Assembly (NCBI RefSeq): GCF_036240795.1
Contig: NZ_CP108454.1
Location: 6,136,001-6,200,000, forward strand
Reading direction: 5' to 3'
From: Streptomyces sp. NBC_01268
GTDB lineage: Bacteria; Actinomycetota; Actinomycetes; Streptomycetales; Streptomycetaceae
DNA: 64,000 bases
In this document: positions 31,992-42,121 of the stretch, piece after piece
Numbering within the stretch: position 1 is the first letter of the stretch
How the letters are laid out: each line of letters starts with the position of its first letter
Notes under the pieces: generated by a model
Databases searched by the model: none
What the model was told of the DNA's origin: nothing
What the model saw: only the letters and a program-made list of their open reading frames with translations
Made by a program: the position numbers and the translations under genes

Positions 31992-33637
31992 TTGACGTCC
32001 GCTGTGCGGTCGCTGTCCGTGGACGCGTCCTCGACAGCCGGGCTTCCGCCCCGTACCGCGTCCGCCGCGGCGTGCAGCTCCTCGGGGCGCACCCCGGCGA
32101 AGGCGGCGGCCAGGTGCCCGTCCGGGCGGACCAGCAGGACGGCGTGGGCCGGGGCGCCCGGGTAGCCCTCCGTCACCAGGAGCTCGGCGGGGGCCGGCAG
32201 CGCGTCCACCGCCTCGGCGAGCCGTGGCATCACGCCGGCGCTCATCCAGTGCCGCCGGTCCCACACCCCGGTCCCCGGGGCGACGAGGACGACGAGCAGC
32301 CGCCCCTGCCCCAGCCGGTCCCGCAGTCGCACGGTCGTGCCGTCGGGCGCCGTCACCCGGACGTCCGCCGCCGGAGCTCCGTCGGGCGTGCCCACCGGGA
32401 TGCGCCCCTCGGACGCCGGCGCGGCCAGCGGGGAGTGCGGATAGGCGGGCGGCGCGCCCAGCGGCCCGCGCCCCAGGTGTCCGTCGGTCAGCAAAGTGTC
32501 GTGGGCGCGTCCGCCGCCCGGCAGGTAGGTGCGCAGCCCTCCGCCGCCGCGCAGCGCCGGCAGCGACTGGTCGGCCGCCCTCAGCCGTGCCGCGACGGCC
32601 GCGCGGCGCTCGCTCTGGTAGCTGTCCAGCAGCGTGGGCGAGGAGTCCCGGTGGTGCCGGCTGTGGGCCAGCTTCCAGGCCAGGTTGTCGACGTCCCGCA
32701 GCCCCTCGTCGAACCCTTGGGTGCCGACCGCGCCGAGCAGGTGCGCCGCGTCCCCGGCGAGGAACACCCGGTCGATCCGCCAGCGCCGGGCGAGCCGGTG
32801 GTGCACGGTGTGGACGCCGGTGTCGATCAGGTCGTACGGCGGGGTGGTGCCCTCGCACCAGCCGGCCAGGGTGTCGCGGATGCGGGTCACGAGCGCGTCC
32901 GGGGTGACCAGGTCGCCGCGCGGCGGCAGCAGCCAGTCGATCCGCCACACCCCGTCGGGCAGCGGGCGGGCCGTGATCTCCTCGCCGGCCCCGCGCCACG
33001 GCGGCTGACGGTGCAGCAGGGCCTCGCCGGCCCAGGGGAGTTCGGTGCGCAGCGCGGCGACCGCGTGCCGTTCCACCGCCGTGCGCCCGGCGAAGCGCAC
33101 CCCGAGCAGTTTGCGCACGGTCGAGCGGGCGCCGTCGCAGCCGACCAGATGGCTGCCCCGCCACCAGGTGCCCTCCGGTCCCCGGGTGTGCGCGCCGACC
33201 CCGTGCGCGTCCTGCTCGACCGCGTCGACGCGGGCGTCGGTGACGAGCGTGACGAGCTTCTGGCGGGCGATCGCGTCACGCAGGCCGCGGGCGAGGGCGT
33301 GCTGGGGGATGTGCAGCGGCGCGGGCGGGCCCTCGGTCCCGTCCGCGGCGCCGGCGTCCCCGGAAAGGCCCAGGTCGAGGGCGACGTGCCGGGTCTGCTG
33401 CTTGCGGCGCAGGGAGCGCCAGCCGACCCAGCGGACCCCCTCGTCGCGGAGCGTGGTGCAGCCGAGCCGTTCCACCAGGGCGGCCATGTCGGCGCGCAGC
33501 ACGACGGTGCGGGCGGGGCGTGGCTCCTCCTTGCCCGCGGTCTCGTCGAGGACGACGCTGGGGACGTCCTGGGCGGCCAGGGCGAGGGAGAGCGCGAGGC
33601 CGACGGGCCCCGCGCCCACGATGATCACCGGGTCCAC
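31988..33637 (-). CDS. FAD-dependent aromatic-ring monooxygenase
   Basis: A 549-residue class A flavoprotein hydroxylase. FAD-binding GxGxxG is at the very start (PVIIVGAGPVGLALSLALA), the DG motif is LVGCDGARSTVRKLLGV, and the GD motif VFLAGDAAHLLG. A thioredoxin-like C-terminal domain (~390-549) follows, as in MhpA/PgaE-type enzymes. Substrates of this group are phenols and polyketides; none can be named. GTG 33637 has CAGGAG eight bases upstream, and the frame open to 33724 has no better start. No partner gene adjoins; downstream is the leader peptide transcript. Confidence 0.9.
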   Translation of the reverse strand: MDPVIIVGAGPVGLALSLALAAQDVPSVVLDETAGKEEPRPARTVVLRADMAALVERLGCTTLRDEGVRWVGWRSLRRKQQTRHVALDLGLSGDAGAADGTEGPPAPLHIPQHALARGLRDAIARQKLVTLVTDARVDAVEQDAHGVGAHTRGPEGTWWRGSHLVGCDGARSTVRKLLGVRFAGRTAVERHAVAALRTELPWAGEALLHRQPPWRGAGEEITARPLPDGVWRIDWLLPPRGDLVTPDALVTRIRDTLAGWCEGTTPPYDLIDTGVHTVHHRLARRWRIDRVFLAGDAAHLLGAVGTQGFDEGLRDVDNLAWKLAHSRHHRDSSPTLLDSYQSERRAAVAARLRAADQSLPALRGGGGLRTYLPGGGRAHDTLLTDGHLGRGPLGAPPAYPHSPLAAPASEGRIPVGTPDGAPAADVRVTAPDGTTVRLRDRLGQGRLLVVLVAPGTGVWDRRHWMSAGVMPRLAEAVDALPAPAELLVTEGYPGAPAHAVLLVRPDGHLAAAFAGVRPEELHAAADAVRGGSPAVEDASTDSDRTADVN

Positions 33638-33753
33638 GGCGTCGCTCCTGAGGGCCGTACGGTCGTGCGGGTAGCACAGCGGAGTGTGGCGCGGGCCCGG
33701 AGCTTGATCACGGAACGTATGCAACCCACTGCGGGTGCGCGCGTCAAGTGACA

Positions 33754-33779
33754 GGGGCAGCGGCGGTCGCCACTGCCCC
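33754..33779 (-). terminator. Terminator of gluABCD
   Basis: Inverted repeat GGGGCAG (33754-33760) / CTGCCCC (33773-33779) with an inner GGCG/CGCC stem and GT loop, 20 bases past the gluD stop on the minus strand. One mismatch interrupts the stem. Confidence 0.65.
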
Positions 33780-33798
33780 CGGATGATGTCACATACCG

Positions 33799-34716
33799 TC
33801 AGTTCTTCGTGCCGCCAGGGCCGTCGGCGGGCCCGGTGGTGTCACCGGCGGTCATCTCCGCCTCCAGGTCGGCCTCGCCGCCCGGGGCCTCGGCGGGGGC
33901 GACGGTGATGCCGGTCCTGGCCCGGCGGCCGCGCTTCTCGATCCAGGTGGCGAGCGCGGAGAGCGCCAGACACAGCGCGATGTAGATGACGCCGAAGACC
34001 ACGATCACGGAGACGTACGGGTACTGGCCGTTGACCAGCGTGTTGGAGGCGATCAGCTGGGCCGAGTAGAGCAGCTCGGGGTAGAGGATCATGTAGCCGA
34101 GCGAGGTGTCCTTGAGGGTCACCACCAGCTGGCTGATGATCGTCGGCAGCATGGCCCGGACCGCCTGCGGAAGCAGGACGCTGGTCATCACCTGGGTCTT
34201 GCTCATGCCGAGCGCGTACGCGGCCTCGCGCTGTCCGCGCGGCACCGCGTTGACGCCGGCCCGCAGCACCTCGGCCTGGACGCAGCCGTTGTAGATGGAC
34301 AGGCCGAGCGCCAGCGCCCACATCGAGTAGTCGGTGAGGAAGGCGACCCACACCGCGTAGATGGTGATCAGCAGCGGGAGCGAGCGGAAGACCTCGATGA
34401 AGCCGGTGGCCACCCAGCGGACCGGCTTGTGGTCGGAGAGCCGGGCGACGGCGAGCAGCACGCCGAGGACGAGCGAGCCGACGGCCGCGAGACCGAAGGC
34501 CTTCAACGTGGCGAGCAGCGCGTCGGCGATGTTCTGCCGGATGCCCGAGTAGTTGAAGATGTCCCACATCTCGGGGGCGAGGTGCCCCTTGTCGTTCAGC
34601 CGGATCACGCTGACGGCGAGCAGCGCGAGGATCACGAGCGTGCCGACGACGGCGTAGATCCGGTTGCGGACGCGGGCCTTGGGGCCGGGGGCGTCGAAGA
34701 GAACGCTGGCGCTCAT
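33799..34716 (-). CDS. gluD: Glutamate ABC transporter permease GluD
   Basis: A 305-residue permease with six to eight helices and the EAA-type loop (GVNAVPRGQREAAYALGMSK). It has a basic cytoplasmic N-terminus and an acidic/Gly-rich tail. The start overlaps the gluC stop by four bases. Fourth gene of gluABCD. Confidence 0.95.
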   Translation of the reverse strand: MSASVLFDAPGPKARVRNRIYAVVGTLVILALLAVSVIRLNDKGHLAPEMWDIFNYSGIRQNIADALLATLKAFGLAAVGSLVLGVLLAVARLSDHKPVRWVATGFIEVFRSLPLLITIYAVWVAFLTDYSMWALALGLSIYNGCVQAEVLRAGVNAVPRGQREAAYALGMSKTQVMTSVLLPQAVRAMLPTIISQLVVTLKDTSLGYMILYPELLYSAQLIASNTLVNGQYPYVSVIVVFGVIYIALCLALSALATWIEKRGRRARTGITVAPAEAPGGEADLEAEMTAGDTTGPADGPGGTKN

Positions 34717-35360
34717 CGGGCGACCTCCATGGTGCGCTCAAGGAGACGGAAGAGACCGCTGATGGCGAAGGTGATGACGAGGTAGGCGACGGCGACCCAG
34801 AAGAAGACCGGGGCGATCGCGTAGCCCTGCTCGCTCATCAGCGTCTGCCAGCCGAAGAGCTCCGTGACGCTGAAGGCGCCGGCGATGGCCGAGTTCTTGG
34901 TCAGGGCGATGAAGATCGAGCTCATCGGGGGCAGCACCGTCCGGGTGGCCTGCGGGAGCACGATCAGGCGCAGCGTCTGCGAGAAGCCCATGCCCAGCGA
35001 GCGGGCGGCCTCCGCCTGGCCCAGCGGCACCGTGGAGATGCCGGAGCGGACGGCCTCGCAGACGAACGAGGAGGTGTAGAGGCCCAGCGCGAGCGAGGCG
35101 AGCACGAAGGGGCTCATGCCCGGGAAGAGGATCTCCGGGACCACGAAGAAGAAGACCAGGAAGAGCAGGGTCAGCGGGGTGTTGCGCAGCAGCGTCACCC
35201 AGGCGGTGCCGAAGAAGCGCAGCGGGGGGACGGGGGAGACCCGGAAGCCCGCGATGACGACGCCGAGGACCAGGGCGATGACCGAGCTGACGGCGGTGAT
35301 CGACACGGTTCCTATGAATCCGTCGCGGAACTCCGGGAAATGGTCGAGCAGTACGTTCAT
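34713..35360 (-). CDS. gluC: Glutamate ABC transporter permease GluC
   Basis: A 215-residue permease of the HisMQ type with about five helices and EAA-loop sequence SGISTVPLGQAEAARSLGM. It overlaps gluD. The two permeases form the heterodimeric channel of the glutamate importer. Confidence 0.95.
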   Translation of the reverse strand: MNVLLDHFPEFRDGFIGTVSITAVSSVIALVLGVVIAGFRVSPVPPLRFFGTAWVTLLRNTPLTLLFLVFFFVVPEILFPGMSPFVLASLALGLYTSSFVCEAVRSGISTVPLGQAEAARSLGMGFSQTLRLIVLPQATRTVLPPMSSIFIALTKNSAIAGAFSVTELFGWQTLMSEQGYAIAPVFFWVAVAYLVITFAISGLFRLLERTMEVAR

Positions 35361-35475
35361 GAGGACTCCGCGTCGGCAGTCAGCGGCAGGAGGGCAGCGG
35401 GCTTACGGGCAGGGGGCGGGGGCGCCCCGACGCGCACCGGGTGCGGCGCGGACGGGGCGCTCACGCGCGGGCGGA

Positions 35476-36393
35476 TCAGTAGCGCACGACCGCCGGCGGC
35501 TCGGTGTAGGCGGAGCCGGAGAGGCCGAGGGTGGCCTCGTAGATCTTCTTGTAGGTGCCGTCCTTCTCGAACTTCTCCAGGACGTCGTTCACCTTGTCGC
35601 GGAGGACCTTGTCCTCCTTGCTGATGCCGATGCCGTAGGGCTCCTCGGTGAACGGCTTGCCGACGACCTTGAGCTTGCCCTTGTTGGCGGCGGCGTAGCC
35701 CTTGAGGATCGAGTCGTCGGTGGTGACGGCGTCGACCTGCTTGGTGAGCAGCTGCTGGACGCAGTCGGAGTACTTGCCGAGCTCGACGGTCTCCGCGCCG
35801 TACTGCGGCTTCTTGATCTCCTGGAGCGGGGTCGAGCCCGTGATCGAGCAGACCTTCTTGCCCTTCACGCTCTCCGGGCCGGTGATCGCGGTCTCGTCCT
35901 TGCGGACCAGGAGGTCGGCGCCGGCCTTGTAGTACGGGCCCGCGAAGCCGACCTGCGCCTTGCGCTTGTCGTTGATCGTGTAGGTGCCGACGTAGTAGTC
36001 GACCTGGCCCGTGGAGATCGCGGTCTCGCGCAGCTTGGAGTTGACGGTCTTCCACTCGATCTTGTCGGGGGAGAAGCCGAGCTCGGCCGCGATCATCTTC
36101 GCGATCTCGATGTCGAAGCCGGAGCGCACCTTGGTGGCCTGGTCCTCGAAGCCGAGGTACGGCTGGTCGGCCTTGGAGCCGATGATCAGCTTGCCGCGCT
36201 CCTTGGCCTTCTTGAAGGTCGGGGAGTTCAGGTCCACGCCGCTCGCGACGGCGTACGTGGGCAGCTTGGGGGCGGCGGCGTCGCCGGGCTTGGTGGCGGG
36301 CTTGTCGCCGGCCGAGCCCTCCTTGCCGCCACAGGCGGTCGCGGTCAGCGCGAGTACGGCAACGGCCACGGCCGCGGTCTTGCGGAGCTTCAT
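35476..36393 (-). CDS. gluB: Glutamate-binding lipoprotein GluB
   Basis: A 305-residue family 3 solute-binding lipoprotein. The signal MKLRKTAAVAVAVLALTATA is followed by lipid-anchor Cys21. A Lys/Gly/Pro tether precedes the periplasmic-binding bilobal domain (~50-300). ATG 36393 is preferred because GAGGGA is eight bases upstream; an in-frame ATG at 36402 sits directly on that site. Between gluA and gluC, 115 bases from gluC. Confidence 0.95.
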   Translation of the reverse strand: MKLRKTAAVAVAVLALTATACGGKEGSAGDKPATKPGDAAAPKLPTYAVASGVDLNSPTFKKAKERGKLIIGSKADQPYLGFEDQATKVRSGFDIEIAKMIAAELGFSPDKIEWKTVNSKLRETAISTGQVDYYVGTYTINDKRKAQVGFAGPYYKAGADLLVRKDETAITGPESVKGKKVCSITGSTPLQEIKKPQYGAETVELGKYSDCVQQLLTKQVDAVTTDDSILKGYAAANKGKLKVVGKPFTEEPYGIGISKEDKVLRDKVNDVLEKFEKDGTYKKIYEATLGLSGSAYTEPPAVVRY

Positions 36394-36479
36394 CGTGAAC
36401 ATCCCTCAGGTCGTGGGTAGTTGATCGTCAGTGTGCAGCACATCGCCCGGGGCGACTAAGGAGTTGCGGCCGTGCGCCG

Positions 36480-37265
<786 letters not shown>

Positions 37266-37584
37266 CGGCTTCTCGCTCCGTCCTGCTCGGTTGGGGAGGA
37301 CACTAGAGACCGGGTGTGAGGACCGTCATCACATCTGAGCGAAGTTTGAGGATAACGATCCGGTCGCAAGCGGACACTCTGCGTGAAGGGGGCGTCCGGT
37401 GCCGTACCGGGTGCATAACGGAAACGCCCCCTTAACGGGGGGAAACTTGACTGCGGCCGTGGCCATCGGCGTTCATGCCCTGGTACACAGATAGTCATCA
37501 CGCGGCGCCGGGGGACCCGGAACGAGCTCACGAGGAGCATCGCGCAGCGACCGGAACCGATCGAAGAGATCACGGAGGAGGGCC
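37266..37584. promoter_or_regulatory. Divergent gluA/gluR control region
   Basis: No gene. For gluA (minus), -10 TAGTGT (37305-37300) with -35 ATGACG 18 bases upstream. Toward gluR, TTGACT occurs at 37447-37452. Inverted repeat GGGGGCGT (37388-37395) / ACGCCCCC (37424-37431) with a 28-base spacer, followed by CCCCC-TTAAC-GGGGGG at 37427-37442. GluR is expected to bind in this region. Confidence 0.5.
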
Positions 37585-38289
37585 ATGAGACTGCTGCTCG
37601 TCGAGGACGACGACCACGTCGCCGCCGCGCTCTCCGCGATCCTCGCCCGGCACGGCTTCCAGGTCACCCACGCCCGCAACGGCGAGGAGGCGCTGCAGGC
37701 CGTCCTGCCCGCCGCCCACGGCGAGCGCCCCTCGTACGGGGTGATCCTGCTCGACCTCGGCCTGCCCGACCAGGACGGCTACCAGGTCTGCGGACGGATC
37801 CGGAAGCTCACCGCCACCCCCGTGATCATGGTGACCGCGCGCGCCGACGTGCGGTCCCGGATACACGGCCTCAACCTCGGCGCCGACGACTACGTGGTCA
37901 AGCCCTACGACACCGGTGAGCTGCTCGCCCGCATCCACGCGGTCAGCCGGCGCACCACCGGTGGCGAGGACGGCGCCGGAGCGGCCGAGGACAGCACCCT
38001 GCGCCTCGGACAGGTCACCATCGAGCTGCCCACCCGCCGGGTCAGCGTCGACGGCGACGCCGTCGCCCTCACCCGCAAGGAGTTCGACCTGCTGGCCCTG
38101 CTCGCCCAGCGGCCCGGCGTGGTCTTCCGCCGCGAGCAGATCATCAGCGAGGTCTGGCGCACCAGCTGGGAGGGGACCGGCCGCACCCTGGAGGTGCACG
38201 TCGCCTCCCTGCGCTCCAAGCTGCGCATGCCCGCCCTGATCGAGACCGTGCGGGGCGTGGGCTACCGCCTGGTCGCGCCCGCCGCGTAA
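37585..38289 (+). CDS. gluR: OmpR-family response regulator GluR
   Basis: A 234-residue regulator: receiver (~1-118) with acidic Glu7/Asp8, phospho-acceptor Asp57 and Lys109 (VVKPYD), then a winged-helix DNA-binding domain (~135-232; TRKEFDLLALLAQRPGVVFR). Adjacent to gluK and divergent from gluABCD. The published S. coelicolor GluR-GluK system (recalled) senses extracellular glutamate and activates gluABCD; position and domains match, so the symbol is used. GGAGGAGG precedes the ATG. Confidence 0.92.
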   Translation: MRLLLVEDDDHVAAALSAILARHGFQVTHARNGEEALQAVLPAAHGERPSYGVILLDLGLPDQDGYQVCGRIRKLTATPVIMVTARADVRSRIHGLNLGADDYVVKPYDTGELLARIHAVSRRTTGGEDGAGAAEDSTLRLGQVTIELPTRRVSVDGDAVALTRKEFDLLALLAQRPGVVFRREQIISEVWRTSWEGTGRTLEVHVASLRSKLRMPALIETVRGVGYRLVAPAA

Positions 38290-38307
38290 CCCCGGACCCG
38301 CCGGCCC

Positions 38308-39816
38308 GTGCGCACCCGACTCCTCCCGCTCCTCATCGTCCTGATGGCCGGCGTCCTGCTGGCCCTCGGCTTCCCGCTGGCCGCGAGCCTCGCCGCCTCC
38401 GAACAGCAGCGGGTCGTGGTCGACCGGCTGGACGACGGCGCCCGGTTCGCCGCGCTCGCGCAGTTCGTCGGCGAGACGGTCATCGGCCCCGACGAACGTC
38501 GCACCACCCTCAGCGGCGAACTCGCCAGCTACCACGACGTCTACGGCATCCGTGCCGGCATCTTCTACCGCAACAACCGTGCGATGGCCGCCGCCCCCGA
38601 GGACTGGGTCGTACCGTACGAGGGGGAGGGCAGGCGCGCCTTCAACGAGGCTCTCCTCGGCCGCCGCAGCCACGACCCGCCGCAGGTCTGGCCCTGGCAG
38701 GGCGACGCCCGGCTGACGGTCGCCTCCCCGGTCGTCCGGGACGGCGACGTCGTCGCCGTCGTCGTCACCGACTCGCCCACCGGACAGCTGCGCACCCGCA
38801 TCCTGCACGGCTGGCTGCTGATCTTCGCCGGCGAGTCGGCGGCCATGCTGCTCGCCGTCGGCGCGGCCTTCCGGCTCACCGGCTGGGTGCTCCGGCCGGT
38901 CCGGGTCCTCGACGCCGTCACCCACGACATCGCCACCGGACGCATGAACTCCCGCGTCGCCGCCACCGGCGGCCCGCCCGAACTACGCCGCCTGGCCCGC
39001 TCGTTCAACGAGATGGCCGACAACGTCGAGGACGTCCTCGAACAGCAGCGGGCCTTCGTCGCCGACGCCTCCCACCAGCTGCGCAACCCGCTCGCCGCGC
39101 TGCTGCTGCGCATCGAGCTGCTCGCCCTCGAACTGCCCGAGGGCAACGAGGAGATCGCCTCCGTGCGCACCGAGGGCAAGCGGCTCGCCCAGGTCCTCGA
39201 CGACCTGCTCGACCTCGCGCTCGCCGAACACGCCGACGCCGATCTGCGGCTCACCGACATCGGGGCGCTCACCGCCGAGCGGGTCGCCTCCTGGCGCCCG
39301 GTCGCCGACGAGAAGGGCGTGACGATCGTCGCCGACACCGGCCCGGTCACCGCCTGGTCGGACCCGGTGGCACTGTCCAGCGCCCTCGACGCCGTGATCG
39401 ACAACGCGCTCAAGTTCACCCCGGCCGGCGAGGACGTCACCGTGGGCGTCGCGCTGAGCCCGGGCGGGCGGACCGTCGCCGTGGAGATCGCCGACCACGG
39501 ACCCGGCCTCACCGACGAGGAGCTGGAGCGCGTCGGCGACCGCTTCTGGCGCTCGAACCTGCACCAGAACGTCAAGGGCTCCGGCCTCGGCCTGTCCATC
39601 GCCCGGGTCCTGCTCGCGGCCGGCGACGGCGCCATCGCCTTCACCCGCAACGAGCCCCACGGCCTCAAGGTGACCGTCACCGTCCCCCGGAACGAGCCGC
39701 GCCGGCAGGCGACGCGGAGCCAGCTGGCCCGGAGCCAGGCCCCGGACGGGCCCGGCGGCCGGAACGCCTTCGGTGTCCCGGGAGGACCCGACGGTCAGGG
39801 CTTCACGGAGCGGTAG
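38308..39816 (+). CDS. gluK: Membrane sensor histidine kinase GluK
   Basis: A 502-residue kinase. Helix 1 (~5-32), an extracytoplasmic ligand region (~33-165), helix 2 (~168-192), HAMP, HisKA with phospho-acceptor His256 (DASHQLRNPLAALL), then HATPase_c with N- and G-boxes (GDRFWRS, GSGLGLSI). A Pro/Gly/Arg tail ends the protein. GTG 38308 is 18 bases after gluR. Its 3' end overlaps the convergent TAXI gene by 22 bases. Partner of GluR; glutamate as ligand by published analogy. Confidence 0.92.
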   Translation: MRTRLLPLLIVLMAGVLLALGFPLAASLAASEQQRVVVDRLDDGARFAALAQFVGETVIGPDERRTTLSGELASYHDVYGIRAGIFYRNNRAMAAAPEDWVVPYEGEGRRAFNEALLGRRSHDPPQVWPWQGDARLTVASPVVRDGDVVAVVVTDSPTGQLRTRILHGWLLIFAGESAAMLLAVGAAFRLTGWVLRPVRVLDAVTHDIATGRMNSRVAATGGPPELRRLARSFNEMADNVEDVLEQQRAFVADASHQLRNPLAALLLRIELLALELPEGNEEIASVRTEGKRLAQVLDDLLDLALAEHADADLRLTDIGALTAERVASWRPVADEKGVTIVADTGPVTAWSDPVALSSALDAVIDNALKFTPAGEDVTVGVALSPGGRTVAVEIADHGPGLTDEELERVGDRFWRSNLHQNVKGSGLGLSIARVLLAAGDGAIAFTRNEPHGLKVTVTVPRNEPRRQATRSQLARSQAPDGPGGRNAFGVPGGPDGQGFTER

Positions 39817-40793
39817 TACCGCCGGGCGCCCTCGTGCAGGGTGAGCGGCTCGGTGTAGATCGCGGTCCGCAGGTCCACCAGCTGCGCCGGGTGCACCCGG
39901 CCGCCGATCCGGTCCCGGCTCCCGATCACCGTCCGGGTGACGCCCTCCACCAGGTCCGGGTCGGCGGCGTCCGTGGTGACCAGGATGTTCGCCACCGCCA
40001 GGGTGTCCACCGGGTTGCCGTCCTGGGCCAGGCCGTACGCGTCGGCCGGGATCACCGCCGAGCGGTAGTAGCGGGTGGACTCGCCCACGTCGTGCAGACT
40101 CTCCACCAGCGTCGCGTCGAGCGGCACCAGCCGGACCGGGGAGCGCTCCGACAGCTCCTGCACGGCCTGGGTGGGCAGTCCGCCCGACCAGAAGAACGCG
40201 TCCAGCTGCCTGCGCTCCAGGCGGCCGGGCATGGTGTCGATGCCGGCCGAGACCGGACGGATGTCGACGTCCGGGGTGAGCCCGGCCGCCGCCAGCACCC
40301 GGTCGGCTATCAGCCGCACGCCCGAGCCCGGCTGCCCGACCCCGACCCGCAGCCCCCGCAGATCGGCCACCGACTGCACCGCCGAGCCCTTCGGCACGAC
40401 CAGCTGGACGTAGTCGTCGTAGAGCCGGGCACAGCCGCGCAGCCGCTCGAAGCCGGGCTTGCGGTCCCGCTGGTACTGGGCCACGGCGTCCGCCGTCGCG
40501 ATGGTGAAGTCGGCCTCGCCGGACGCGAGCCGGGCCAGGTTCTGCTGGGAGCCCTCGCTGTTCTTGAGCGTTATCGAGACGTCCGGCAGATCGCGGGCGA
40601 GGGCCTGCTGGAGCAGCGTTCCGTACTTCTGGTAGACGCCCGTGGGCACGCCCGTGCTGAAGGTGACCTGCCCGCTCGGCGCCTTCGCGCCGAACGGAAC
40701 CAGCCACCACACCAGGGCGCCCACCAGCACCAGGAGCGCCGCCGAGACCTGGAGGACGCGGCGGCGGGCGGTACGGGTGAGCGCGGGGAGCAT
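39795..40793 (-). CDS. TAXI-type solute-binding protein without adjacent permease
   Basis: A 332-residue TRAP-associated extracytoplasmic immunogenic (TAXI) binding protein. One N-terminal helix (~12-32) acts as signal anchor; the fold then shows VTFSTGVPTGVYQKYGTLLQ and SEGSQQNLARLASGEADF, signatures of the family. Members bind glutamate or glutamine in characterised cases. No TRAP permease genes adjoin. Convergent with gluK, overlapping by 22 bases. It may deliver ligand information to GluK or to a permease elsewhere; this is speculative. Confidence 0.85.
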   Translation of the reverse strand: MLPALTRTARRRVLQVSAALLVLVGALVWWLVPFGAKAPSGQVTFSTGVPTGVYQKYGTLLQQALARDLPDVSITLKNSEGSQQNLARLASGEADFTIATADAVAQYQRDRKPGFERLRGCARLYDDYVQLVVPKGSAVQSVADLRGLRVGVGQPGSGVRLIADRVLAAAGLTPDVDIRPVSAGIDTMPGRLERRQLDAFFWSGGLPTQAVQELSERSPVRLVPLDATLVESLHDVGESTRYYRSAVIPADAYGLAQDGNPVDTLAVANILVTTDAADPDLVEGVTRTVIGSRDRIGGRVHPAQLVDLRTAIYTEPLTLHEGARRYYRSVKP

Positions 40794-40894
40794 GGCGCGA
40801 TCCTGCCAGCTCGCTCCCCGTCCTGGCCAGGGCGGACCCGGCCGGGACGGGGAGCGGGCGTGCGGTGTCGCTCAGTGTTCGCGCCGCTGTTCGC

Positions 40895-42082
40895 TCAGTA
40901 GGCGAAGCCGGACTTCCCGGTCATCGTCGTCGTGACGTGCGTGATCTGGCTGCCGGGCGGCAGCGCGGTGGTCGTCGCCGTCCCGGTCGTCCCGGTGGTG
41001 CTGCCGTCACCGAGCTGGCCGACGTCGTTGGCGCCCCAGCCGACCACCGAGCCGTCGTCGAGCGCGGCGAGGGTGTAGTTGAGGCCGCCCGCGATGTCCT
41101 GGACGCCCTTGAGCTGGTCCAGGACGACCGGGGTGGTGCGGTTGGCGTTGGTGCCGTCGCCGAGCTGCCGGTCGGTGTTCTTGCCCCAGGCGGCCACACT
41201 GCCGTCGTCGAGGATCGCGAAGGCGGTCGCGTTGGTGGCGAAGACCGAGGCCACGGCGTCGAGGTAGGCCACGTCCACCGCCTTGTTGCTGTCGGCGGTG
41301 CCGTCGTTGCCGAGCTGGCCCTCGCCGCCCTTGCCCCAGGCCTTGACCGTGTTGTCGGCGGTGAGCGCGAGGACGTACTCGCAGCCCACGGAGATGGCCT
41401 CGACGTTCTCGACGTCCGGCACCTTCTGCGGGGTCTCACGGGTGGTGTTGTTCCCGGTGCCGAGACGTCCGTTGTCGCCCTTGCCCCAGGTCCAGACGGT
41501 GCCGTCCTGGCGCAGCGCGACGCTGAAGTCGCAGCCCGCCCCGACGTCCTTCACCTTGTCCAGGCTCTGCACGGGGATCGGTGCCTTGTACGGGTTGGTC
41601 GTGTCCTGCCCGGTGCCCAGCTGTTTGGAGGCGTTGCTGCCCCAGGCGAGCACCCGGCCGCCCTTGACGGCGAGGACGTGGTTGAGCCCGGCCGAGAGCG
41701 CGCTGACGCCGGTGAGCCCGGTGACGGTGCCGGGGAAGCCCTGGTTCGTCGTGGTGCCGTTGCCGAGCTGCCCGGTGGTGTTGGCGCCCCAGGACTTCAC
41801 GGTGCCGTCCTTGAGGAGGGCGACGGCGAAGGGGTTGGCCGCGGCGGCGGCGCCGCCACCGCCGCCCGAGACCTTGCGGACGTCGTCACGGGCGATGCCG
41901 GTCACGGCGGCGGGGGTCTGCTGGCCGACGACGGACCCGTTGCCGAGCTGGCCCTGGGCGTTCTCGCCCCAGCCGCGGACCCAGGGGTCGGTGCCGGCGG
42001 CCGCGTGTGCGGGGAGGGTGGGGAGGGTGAGCGCCGCCAGGGACAGGGCGGCGAGGAGGGGAAGACGCAGGGGTGGGGTCAT
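40895..42082 (-). CDS. Secreted RCC1-repeat protein, paralogue 1
   Basis: A 395-residue protein with a Sec signal (~1-28, ending AHA-A). Seven W-G-x4-G/K-x-L-G repeats (for example VRGWGENAQGQLGNG, VKSWGANTTGQLGNG, VVGWGANDVGQLGDG) match a complete seven-bladed RCC1-type beta-propeller. The protein ends GKSGFAY. Two paralogues lie upstream on the same strand with gaps of 39 and about 17 bases, so it is the last gene of an operon. Bacterial RCC1 proteins are uncharacterised; an extracellular binding or carbohydrate role is open. GAAAGG upstream supports the ATG. Confidence 0.9.
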   Translation of the reverse strand: MTPPLRLPLLAALSLAALTLPTLPAHAAAGTDPWVRGWGENAQGQLGNGSVVGQQTPAAVTGIARDDVRKVSGGGGGAAAAANPFAVALLKDGTVKSWGANTTGQLGNGTTTNQGFPGTVTGLTGVSALSAGLNHVLAVKGGRVLAWGSNASKQLGTGQDTTNPYKAPIPVQSLDKVKDVGAGCDFSVALRQDGTVWTWGKGDNGRLGTGNNTTRETPQKVPDVENVEAISVGCEYVLALTADNTVKAWGKGGEGQLGNDGTADSNKAVDVAYLDAVASVFATNATAFAILDDGSVAAWGKNTDRQLGDGTNANRTTPVVLDQLKGVQDIAGGLNYTLAALDDGSVVGWGANDVGQLGDGSTTGTTGTATTTALPPGSQITHVTTTMTGKSGFAY

Positions 42083-42121
42083 CTGCGTGCCTTTCGGTTT
42101 CGTGGGGGACCGACCGTGGGG

